Shown here piece after piece: positions 8,394 through 15,295 of a stretch of DNA of 64,000 nt. The first letter of the stretch is position 1, and each line of letters begins with the position of its first letter. Source of the stretch: Pseudomonas shirazensis (GTDB lineage: Bacteria; Pseudomonadota; Gammaproteobacteria; Pseudomonadales; Pseudomonadaceae). The position numbers and the translations under genes are program-made. The stretch covers positions 2,387,733 to 2,451,732 of the forward strand of contig NZ_JABWRD020000001.1 in the NCBI RefSeq assembly GCF_014268785.2, given 5' to 3'. The notes beneath the pieces are model-generated. The model was given only the letters and a program-made list of their open reading frames with translations. It made no database searches and was not told where the DNA came from.

Positions 8394-9104
8394 ATGCGTC
8401 GCGCCCTGCTGATGGCTCTCGCCGTGCTTGCCCTGCCTCTTCAGGCAGCTGATCTGAAGCCCTTCTCGGCCAGCTACACCGCCGACTGGAAGCAGCTGCC
8501 CATGAGCGGCACCGCCGAGCGTAGCCTGGTGAAGAATGCCAACGGGACCTGGAGCCTGAACTTCAAGGCTTCGATGATGATTGCCAGCTTGACCGAGCAA
8601 AGCACCGTTCGGGTGGACAAGGATGCGTTGTTGCCGCAGACCTACCACTTCGAACGCGGTGGCCTGGGCAAGGCAAAGAAAGTCGACCTGGACTTTGATT
8701 GGGCAAGCAAGAAGGTCACCGGTAGCGATCGTGGTGATGCGGTGAGTCTGCCGTTGAATCGTGGCGTGCTGGACAAGTCTTCGTATCAGCTGGCGCTGCA
8801 GCATGACGTAGCGGCGGGCAAGAAGAGTGTGTCGTATCAGGTGGTCGATGGCGATGAGATCGATACCTATGACTTCCGGGTTTTGGGCACTGAGAAGGTG
8901 ACTACCAAGACTGGGCAGGTCGATGCGATCAAGGTCGAGCGCGTGCGTGATCCTAGCCAGAGCAAGCGGATTACCGAGCTTTGGTTCGCCAAGGATTGGG
9001 ATTATCTGCTGGTGCAGTTGCGTCAGGTTGAGACTGATGGCAAGGAATACGTGATCGTGCTGCAGGATGGTACGGTTGATGGGCGGTCGGTGAAGGGCAA
9101 TTGA
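8394..9104 (+). CDS. DUF3108 domain-containing exported protein
   Basis: The product is 236 aa with a clear signal peptide (MRRALLMALAVLALPLQA). The mature part is beta-rich and matches DUF3108 in character: FSASYTADWKQLPMSGTAER, a TEQSTVRVD strand, and a late VRDPSQSKRITELWFAKDWDYLLVQLRQ region. It is presumably periplasmic. A role is not established, but its position directly after purMN and before a strong terminator makes it the last gene of that operon. The start at 8394 has GGAG 7 bp upstream. Confidence 0.85.
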   Translation: MRRALLMALAVLALPLQAADLKPFSASYTADWKQLPMSGTAERSLVKNANGTWSLNFKASMMIASLTEQSTVRVDKDALLPQTYHFERGGLGKAKKVDLDFDWASKKVTGSDRGDAVSLPLNRGVLDKSSYQLALQHDVAAGKKSVSYQVVDGDEIDTYDFRVLGTEKVTTKTGQVDAIKVERVRDPSQSKRITELWFAKDWDYLLVQLRQVETDGKEYVIVLQDGTVDGRSVKGN

Positions 9105-9136
9105 TTTTGTCTTGAGCTGAATCCGCTGTGAAACGA

Positions 9137-9160
9137 CCCCACTTTGATGTGGGGTTTTTT
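9137..9160 (+). terminator. Rho-independent terminator of purM-purN-DUF3108
   Basis: CCCCAC (9137-9142) and GTGGGG (9149-9154) form a stem with a 6-nt loop, followed directly by six Ts (9155-9160). It ends the purM operon and marks the left boundary of the effector pair. Confidence 0.85.
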
Positions 9161-9201
9161 ATGGGTTGAATATGAGTGCTTTTGCGCTGGACTTGGGGGG
9201 C

Positions 9202-10398
9202 TTACCGAGAGTGTCCATCAGAACGGTGGAGTTCATCGGTGAAAGACGCCTCAGCTGTGGTGCATCGATTGTCGGCTTTCGCTGGCCTACGGGCAGCGCG
9301 TGGTTTTTTCGCCGGCCGCTGGCCTGGGCGCACGGCCCATAGATGGGCGTTCTCACGCAGGCGTTCCTGAATGTGAGGCGGCCTGTCGGCCAAAGTGGTT
9401 AGCGGCGGGATGGGTTTACCAGGCAGTCCTGCTTCGCGGATGATTTTTGGCCAGCGCGGTTTCCAGCACAGCAGTAGGCTTAGCCAGTGGCTTAGACCGA
9501 GAATTAGGAAGGCGGGCGAAATAAGAACAAGGCCTATCTTGATGATCCGCGAAGAATGACGGAAGTAGTGGGTAAGCCCCTCGAATTGCGGGGTGAATGC
9601 CTGCCATGGCCAAGGGAAGTGTGAGGTAATTCGTGGGCGCGGGAGGCCTTCGGGGCCTCCTTCCATGAATCGGCGGATGAATTCCCATTCATGTCGTAAT
9701 TCAGCCTGACTGTTGGCGGCTTTGCCAACCCAAGCAGTTTCTATATGTAAGGTTCCAGTCCAGCGCGGGAGCCAGTAAAGCGCAAGGGGCATTCCGATAC
9801 TGTCATCAGTGAAATGTATCTTGTCAGTAGCTGAGGCGTTAATCCCGGCCCAGGGCAAAGTCACGATCCCGCCGCAATTGGCCGGGCGATGCAAATGTAC
9901 TTGCTGTGTTTTTCGATTGAAACGAATCAATAAGTGGCGAGATGTGAATAATTCAAGGCGGGAGAAGGTAAGTCCATATTTCGCATAAAGCCATGAGACG
10001 AACGAAACAAGAATAGTTAGGAACGCTGAAATATACCAGTGCATGAACGACCATCTGTTCTGCTCGTATAGGATATCAATCGCGGTGTTTAGAAAGTCGG
10101 CCGCCCCCACGCCTCCTAGGATTAGTGCTGCGATCAGTGGCGCGGAGATCGTTGTAATCAGCCCTCTTTTGCTCTCCCACATGCCGCATCTAATTTCGAG
10201 TGCGTAGTCGTTGAAAGTGTACACCGGACCTCGACTTTTTGGAGTGTTGCTCACAACTTTTCGAGCGGCTGCCAGCGCTTCAGTCTCATCGCTTTCATAA
10301 ATATCTGGAACGCGCTGGGTGCTGATATGCTCGTATTTCTTTCGAGTTTCTGCTGGTTCTAAAATGCTTTTCCACATCATCCACTCAATAAGGTACAT
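9202..10398 (-). CDS. DUF6708 membrane protein, probable partner of the T6SS effector
   Basis: The product is 398 aa. Its ATG overlaps the effector's stop codon (TAATG), so the two are translationally coupled. Two adjacent hydrophobic segments lie at about residues 80-110 and 120-145, and another near 290-320. The middle has the DUF6708-like pattern of Trp-rich beta strands (LYWLPRWTGTLHIET) and WEFIRRFMEGGPEGLPRP. The C-terminal ~50 residues are Arg/Pro/Lys-rich, and the DNA there returns to high GC while most of the gene is near 42-45 percent in the lines I counted. DUF6708 proteins occur beside T6SS effectors. Immunity protein or loading partner are both possible. Confidence 0.7.
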   Translation of the reverse strand: MYLIEWMMWKSILEPAETRKKYEHISTQRVPDIYESDETEALAAARKVVSNTPKSRGPVYTFNDYALEIRCGMWESKRGLITTISAPLIAALILGGVGAADFLNTAIDILYEQNRWSFMHWYISAFLTILVSFVSWLYAKYGLTFSRLELFTSRHLLIRFNRKTQQVHLHRPANCGGIVTLPWAGINASATDKIHFTDDSIGMPLALYWLPRWTGTLHIETAWVGKAANSQAELRHEWEFIRRFMEGGPEGLPRPRITSHFPWPWQAFTPQFEGLTHYFRHSSRIIKIGLVLISPAFLILGLSHWLSLLLCWKPRWPKIIREAGLPGKPIPPLTTLADRPPHIQERLRENAHLWAVRPGQRPAKKPRAARRPAKADNRCTTAEASFTDELHRSDGHSR

Positions 10399-13046
10399 TA
10401 TAAGAGCTCGCTGGTGGCGTTGAACAAGGCTGACAGCTCATCCGAGTCTTTCTTGTATCTGTCCACTTCTTTTTTTGCGCTGAAGCAGCATCTGTCGCAC
10501 CACTTTTCAAAAGCATCATCATCCAGCACTATTATGATTACAGTGGCCGCGAGGATGATCAAACCTGCTTGCCAGCCTATTCGGCCGAGGAGTGTTAGAG
10601 CTACACGATTGGCTGCTAGGCGCGCAGAAGTGTTTGACAGGCCTTGGATTACTGCTGTGAGTGCGGGGTTTCCTGTTCTGGATGCCCACCATGTGAACAG
10701 CGGTCCAGCTTGAGAGAAAGCCAGAGTACTTTGTGCGCCTAGTAATAAAAAGGTCGCTGTCACTCTGGACGCGTATGCAGTGAAAAGTAAACCTTTTCTC
10801 GGTGTTAAATCAGTGCTCGCCTCTCCTGCTAGTTTTATACTGTCTTGGATATCCCACCAAATACTTATCAGCCCGCCGGCGTTTGCCATCGCTGCCCCCC
10901 AAAAGCGATAACGACCCAAACTGATATATGCTCCCCGCGCTGATGCGCTCCTTTGGCCGAGAGTTGCTAATACCTGCTCTGTCCCCACCGCCAACAGCTC
11001 CATCCCCGCCGCCGCGCTCGTCAACGCCCCCGCAGCCACTTCGCTCCAGAACCGTCGATTCTTATCTTCTCGCCTGCCTTGCAGCAGCAACAGACTCGCT
11101 TCCAGCAACAGCAGCGCGCTGCTTACCCTCAGGCGGTAGAAGCTGTTGCTGTGCGCGCCGCTCAGGCTGTCGACATAGGCCTGATCAAGCCGGCGCATGA
11201 TCGGTGCGGCAACGCGGCCCGGTGAGGGGGTGTGGCCGGCTTGGGCGTGTTCGGCCATGCGCAGGTTGAGGGCTTGCTCACCCAGCGAAGCAGTGAGGAG
11301 GGTTACCAGACGCCTATGCAGTGCTCGGTCTACAGCGTTGGGCGCACCGGCGCTCAGGGCTTCACGCCCTAGATGACCAATCCAGGCCAGTGCGCCGGCA
11401 GTATTGACGTGACCGTGTTGGGCTAACTGCTCCAAATGGCCGTCGATTGCACTGAATTGCGCCGCCAGTGCCTTGGCTTGTTGCAGTGCGGTTTCCAGTT
11501 TTTGCCAGTCGTCCGCTGGCCCGTGGAGAATGCGCAGATCGCTTTGGGTCTTTGCCAGTACCTCGGCAACCGATTTCTGATTGAACACATAAGCGCGCAT
11601 GGCCAAGTTGCTCGCTTCAACTTCGCCGCTCTGCCACCAGCGGCTGAGCAATTGCGCGCCTTTGACGGTGCCTTCCATACCCAGCACGCAGAGGCCGGTC
11701 TGGTGCGCAAAGCACAGACCGCTGGTGAGGTCTTCCTGGTCATAGAGATCCAGCGCTGCAAGCAGTCGCGGATGTTGCAGCCACATCAGGTGGTCGCCTG
11801 CCCGAGCATCAGCCTGGCGTTGCGCTTCGCGGCTGACGGTCTCGAACCAGCCCAGCTGAACGTGCATGGCGGGCAGATCGACCCTTGGCAAGTAGCGCTC
11901 TTCGAAAGCCTTGGCAAACTCGCCAGTGGCAGCACGCGCCTCGAGATCCTTGCGCTTGAACTGCGCATCAACTTCAAGAATGCCTTCGCGTGTATGCGCC
12001 CACCATTCGCGGGTTTGACCGGGCGGCAGGCTTTGTTCGCCGTCTGTCAGGTACTCACGCAGGGTCTGGGTATGGCGGCTCAGCAGGGCGCCGACCTTGC
12101 GCTCACTGAACTCGGCGTGCAATTGAGTGAACGCTTGTGCCACCAGCACCTTGCGCTCGTTGCTGATCCCCGGCTGGCCCGGTTCCGCGCCGGGCGTGGT
12201 GGTTTCCAGCCAGCCTTTGAGGTGTTCCAGGCCCGCGTTGCGCCAGGCATTGAGATCTTGGGTAATGCCGATCGCGTCCTCGACCACAATGGCGATACCT
12301 CGCGGCGTATCGCTGTTTGGCTTTGGCTTGAGCATCTGCCGAGAGGCCACCAGCGACATGATCTTCGGCGTCGAAGATAGCTGTGCGTCAAGCATCTTGC
12401 GCAGGTCTGGATCGTTCTCTGCGGCGAAATCGGCCACCAGGTCGAGTTGACCGTAAGTCAGTACATGGGACTCAGGGACTGAGCAGGAAGAGGCGGCATA
12501 CTTGGCTACGTTCACGGCCGGCAAGCTGGAAGCCTGGTGGAACAGCCGCATCAGCGTAGCTCTGCTCAGTGGGTCAGGGCTGTAGAACAGCCGCAGCCCG
12601 ACCAGGTCATCCACATCGTGGATAGTCAGAGCCCATGCCAGGTTGCGCATCACGTCCTGCGCCGTCAGCGAGGCCGGCGGGGCTTGCCAGGGATCATCGA
12701 AGCTGGAGATGGCCAGTGAGCCATCTGCCGAAATGCGGAACGGGTCAAGAAATAACAACCTGTTGCCTATTCGGCGAGCTTCCATGACGTAAAGGAATCC
12801 TTCACGCAGTGGCCGTATCGCGTAGGCAGCCTGAGTCAAGGCGCCAGCCTGATGCGCGTGATGCAGGTTGTCTGGCAATTGCGGCAGGCGCTCGCGCAAG
12901 CCGGAGTTGCCGCCGACGGCGGCGTAGCGCAGCGGGAGAATGGTGAAAGTGCGGGTGCAGCTGACTGCAGGGCCTGCGGCTAGCGGCACGCTGAGGGCGT
13001 CGCAGGCAGCCTGATTAATAGCGAAGAGCTTGTCCATGCTGATCAT
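10398..13046 (-). CDS. T6SS effector, VasX / BTH_I2691 family
   Basis: The product is 882 aa from the ATG at 13046, which has AAGGA seven bases upstream. A TTG at 13151 would add 35 residues but has no such site. The N-terminal part has the VasX-type features RTFTILPLRYAAVGG (residues 32-46), AYAIRPLREGFLYVMEARR (74-92) and a WALTIHDVDDLVGLRLF segment. The C-terminal third is rich in hydrophobic helices, including a long one near residue 820 (AGLIILAATVIIIVLDDD), as in pore-forming VasX. It would be injected through a type VI apparatus, none of which is encoded here. GC drops sharply from about residue 700. Confidence 0.8.
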   Translation of the reverse strand: MISMDKLFAINQAACDALSVPLAAGPAVSCTRTFTILPLRYAAVGGNSGLRERLPQLPDNLHHAHQAGALTQAAYAIRPLREGFLYVMEARRIGNRLLFLDPFRISADGSLAISSFDDPWQAPPASLTAQDVMRNLAWALTIHDVDDLVGLRLFYSPDPLSRATLMRLFHQASSLPAVNVAKYAASSCSVPESHVLTYGQLDLVADFAAENDPDLRKMLDAQLSSTPKIMSLVASRQMLKPKPNSDTPRGIAIVVEDAIGITQDLNAWRNAGLEHLKGWLETTTPGAEPGQPGISNERKVLVAQAFTQLHAEFSERKVGALLSRHTQTLREYLTDGEQSLPPGQTREWWAHTREGILEVDAQFKRKDLEARAATGEFAKAFEERYLPRVDLPAMHVQLGWFETVSREAQRQADARAGDHLMWLQHPRLLAALDLYDQEDLTSGLCFAHQTGLCVLGMEGTVKGAQLLSRWWQSGEVEASNLAMRAYVFNQKSVAEVLAKTQSDLRILHGPADDWQKLETALQQAKALAAQFSAIDGHLEQLAQHGHVNTAGALAWIGHLGREALSAGAPNAVDRALHRRLVTLLTASLGEQALNLRMAEHAQAGHTPSPGRVAAPIMRRLDQAYVDSLSGAHSNSFYRLRVSSALLLLEASLLLLQGRREDKNRRFWSEVAAGALTSAAAGMELLAVGTEQVLATLGQRSASARGAYISLGRYRFWGAAMANAGGLISIWWDIQDSIKLAGEASTDLTPRKGLLFTAYASRVTATFLLLGAQSTLAFSQAGPLFTWWASRTGNPALTAVIQGLSNTSARLAANRVALTLLGRIGWQAGLIILAATVIIIVLDDDAFEKWCDRCCFSAKKEVDRYKKDSDELSALFNATSELL

Positions 13047-13496
13047 GGTGGCGTCCTTTTCAGCGTCTGCAAGCGTCGCCGATAGGGTCGATGAGTTGCC
13101 GACGGGGCGGGGGGCGGGCCGCGTTTTTTCACGGCTTTTTTTGCCTGCCAACCATACCGAGCTGACGCTTTTCAGGGACCTAGACGTTTTCTGATAAGGG
13201 TGTAGGAAAGTTCGCTACCTAAGGCAAAGTGCTGCCCAGCCGGACGCCTGATCCCGCCGCACAGGAACCAAAACCAGCGCTGCCCACAGCAACAGTAAGT
13301 AGCTCAGAGATAGCCAAGGACGCTGCGTAGCCGCTTCCGACCGGCTCGGCGCCCGGCAAGGCTGCTCAGAAAGCGCGCGACCCTAGGTCGATGAAAAATC
13401 CTTCATGCCGAGTTTATTTACTTAGCCTGCTAATAAACCCTATAACTAAGTCCTGCGACACTCTGCCGCAGCCAACTCAAAGTGGAGTTTTCAACG
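13047..13496. other. Intergenic region upstream of the effector and the 59-aa ORF
   Basis: This 450-bp divergent region contains no convincing gene. A TTG-initiated extension of the effector (13151) is possible but lacks a ribosome binding site. The last 100 bp before the small ORF are AT-rich (around 13405-13450) and probably hold its promoter, but no hexamer pair stands out. Confidence 0.45.
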
Positions 13497-13676
13497 ATGA
13501 CAGTCCAAGTAACCGAACGCGACGAATCGAAAATGTCCCATGAAGGCCTGGCCGCCGGTGTGCGGATCTGGGACGTCCACCAGCAAGGCGAACTGGTCGG
13601 CATGTTCCACCAGGAACACGAAGCACAGCAATACCGCGCCGAACTCGAAACCCTCGAGAACCAGCGCCAGCAATAA
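13497..13676 (+). CDS. Small conserved hypothetical protein (59 aa)
   Basis: The start is the ATG at 13497, with GGAG nine bases upstream; the GTG at 13482 overlaps that site. The product is acidic and hydrophilic, with no signal or membrane segment. It reads MTVQVTERDESKMSHEG, then a short core GVRIWDVHQQGELVGMFH, then a Glu/Gln-rich helix. The core looks like a small beta-sheet fold. Codon use and GC match the chromosome and a strong terminator follows, so I regard it as real. The function is unknown. Confidence 0.7.
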   Translation: MTVQVTERDESKMSHEGLAAGVRIWDVHQQGELVGMFHQEHEAQQYRAELETLENQRQQ

Positions 13677-13728
13677 CCCCTGTATCGATCAACGCGCCTG
13701 GCAGTTTCCCCACCAGGCGCCGCATGAA

Positions 13729-13751
13729 AAAGGGCTGCCAAGCAGCCCTTT
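13729..13751. terminator. Bidirectional terminator, small ORF / DUF2058 gene
   Basis: AAGGGCTGC (13730-13738) pairs with GCAGCCCTT (13742-13750) across a 3-nt loop. An A-run lies on the left and a T-run on the right, so it can work in both directions between these convergent genes. Confidence 0.8.
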
Positions 13752-13780
13752 GTAACTAAAGACACCACCCGTGACGGGTG

Positions 13781-14320
13781 TTACCACATTAAATCATCAG
13801 GAATCTTGTAAGCCGCATACGGATCATCCTCATCGGCCTCCTCGACATGCGTGTTGAGCAACAGAATCCGCCCAGGATCACGCTCCTGAATCTTCACCGC
13901 CGCCTCCCGCGGAATCACCTCGTAACCCCCACCCAACGCCACTACAGCCAACGAGCCATTGCTCAGTTTGCTGCGCATCAGCGCGTTCACCGCAATCCGC
14001 TTGACCTTCTTGTCGTCAACGAAATTGTAGTAATCCTCGGTGGTCAACTTGGGCAGGCGGGTCGCCTCGATCAACTGTTTGATCTGCGCCGCCCGGGCCT
14101 TTTGCTCAGCCTTCTCCTGCTGCTGGCGATTCAGCTCCTGATCACGCTTGGCTTTTTCCGCCATGGCCTCTTTGGCCAGACGCTGCTGGGTGTCGTCCAC
14201 CTCGACCTGGCCTTTTTGTTCCAGGCGCTTCTGTTTCTTTTCTGCTTTGTTGGTCTGCTGGACCTGCTTCTGGTTAACCAGACCGGCCTTGAGCAATTGG
14301 TCGCGAAGGGAAAGGCTCAT
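13781..14320 (-). CDS. DUF2058 domain-containing protein (YaiL-like)
   Basis: The product is 179 aa. It begins MSLSLRDQLLKAGLVNQKQV, typical of DUF2058. A long highly charged Lys/Gln/Glu helix follows (about residues 20-85), then a compact C-terminal domain with TTEDYYNFVDDKKVKRIAVN and LAVVALGGGYEVIPREAA. It is cytoplasmic. The helical region suggests a coiled coil or nucleic-acid binding, but no function is established. It follows mazG by 26 bp on the same strand. Confidence 0.85.
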   Translation of the reverse strand: MSLSLRDQLLKAGLVNQKQVQQTNKAEKKQKRLEQKGQVEVDDTQQRLAKEAMAEKAKRDQELNRQQQEKAEQKARAAQIKQLIEATRLPKLTTEDYYNFVDDKKVKRIAVNALMRSKLSNGSLAVVALGGGYEVIPREAAVKIQERDPGRILLLNTHVEEADEDDPYAAYKIPDDLMW

Positions 14321-14346
14321 GGATGTTCACTCACTTATGCAACAGC

Positions 14347-15180
14347 TCAGCCGCAGCTGGGCAGGTTCTTTTCTTGGCGTTTGGCTTCACCCCAAAGGGC
14401 GTCCAATTCATCAAGGTTACAGGATTCGATAGGCTTGCCGCTGTCGCGCAAGGCCTGTTCGATGAAGCGAAAGCGCCGCTCGAACTTGCGATTGGCGCGA
14501 CGCAGGGCGTTTTCCGGGTCTTGCTTGAGATGGCGGGCGAGGTTGACCGTAGCAAACAGCAGGTCACCGATCTCGTCTTCCAATGCATCGGCGTCATTAT
14601 CCGCCATGGCCTGCAGCACTTCATCCAGCTCTTCACGGACCTTGTCCAGCACCGGCAGCGGGTCGGGCCAGTCGAAACCGACCGTAGCCGTGCGCTTTTG
14701 CAGCTTGGCGGCACGCGACAAAGCCGGCAAGGCCGCGGGAACGTCGTCAAGCAATGACAACTGCTCGGGCACGCTGTGTTCGGCGCGCTCCTGGGCCTTG
14801 ATCTCTTCCCAGCGCAACTTGACCTGGGCTTCGCTCAGGCTCGGCGTGTCCAGCGGCGCGTACAGCTCGCCGGTGGGGAACACATGCGGGTGGCGGCGGA
14901 TCAGCTTGCGGGTGATGCCGTCGACCACGCCGGCAAACTCGAAACGGCCTTCTTCGCGGGCCAGCTGGCTGTAGTAAACCACCTGGAACAGCAGGTCGCC
15001 GAGTTCACCTTGCAGGTGGGCGAAGTCGCCCCGCTCGATGGTGTCGGCCACCTCGTAGGCTTCTTCGATGGTGTGTTGGACGATGCTTGCGTAGTCCTGC
15101 TTCAAGTCCCATGGGCAGCCATGCTGCGGGTCACGCAGACGGGCCATGAGGTGCAGCAGGTCTTCAAGGGTGTAAGTCAT
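14347..15180 (-). CDS. mazG: Nucleoside triphosphate pyrophosphohydrolase MazG
   Basis: The product is 277 aa from the ATG at 15180, with AAGGA eight bases upstream. An upstream open extension runs into REP DNA and is rejected. Two tandem MazG domains are present: the first with LRDPQHGCPWD, TIEEAYEVADTIE and ELGDLLFQVVYYSQLAREEG, the second with VREELDEVLQAM and LEDEIGDLLFATVNLARHL, each carrying the EExxE/ExxD metal-binding pattern. It hydrolyses NTPs to NMP and PPi, and in E. coli it influences ppGpp levels. Here it lies next to relA, separated by REP elements. Confidence 0.95.
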   Translation of the reverse strand: MTYTLEDLLHLMARLRDPQHGCPWDLKQDYASIVQHTIEEAYEVADTIERGDFAHLQGELGDLLFQVVYYSQLAREEGRFEFAGVVDGITRKLIRRHPHVFPTGELYAPLDTPSLSEAQVKLRWEEIKAQERAEHSVPEQLSLLDDVPAALPALSRAAKLQKRTATVGFDWPDPLPVLDKVREELDEVLQAMADNDADALEDEIGDLLFATVNLARHLKQDPENALRRANRKFERRFRFIEQALRDSGKPIESCNLDELDALWGEAKRQEKNLPSCG

Positions 15181-15213
15181 GGCAGGTCCTTCGGTTGCGC
15201 TCTTTTCGCGGCG

Positions 15214-15286
15214 GTCCGGCGTCCCGGTAAGCCCGCTCCCAGGGCCCTGATCGACCTGTGGGAGCGGGATAACCCGCGAAGGGCTC
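15214..15286. repeat. Pair of inverted REP elements between mazG and relA
   Basis: A forward copy (GGTAAGCCCGCTCCCAGGG, about 15226-15244) and a reverse copy (CCTGTGGGAGCGGGATAACC, then CGCGAAGGGCTC, about 15255-15286) face each other. Both match the P. putida 35-bp REP theme (TTCGCGGGTAAACCCGCTCC). They could form a large stem in the relA-mazG message and modulate its stability. Confidence 0.75.
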
Positions 15287-15295
15287 ACCGCGGTT

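Noticed and set aside
9159..9356. 65-codon frame overlapping the 3' end of the DUF6708 gene
   Set aside because: It overlaps a larger coding frame, has no ribosome binding site and no family; it could matter only if the DUF6708 tail is frameshifted, which I cannot show.
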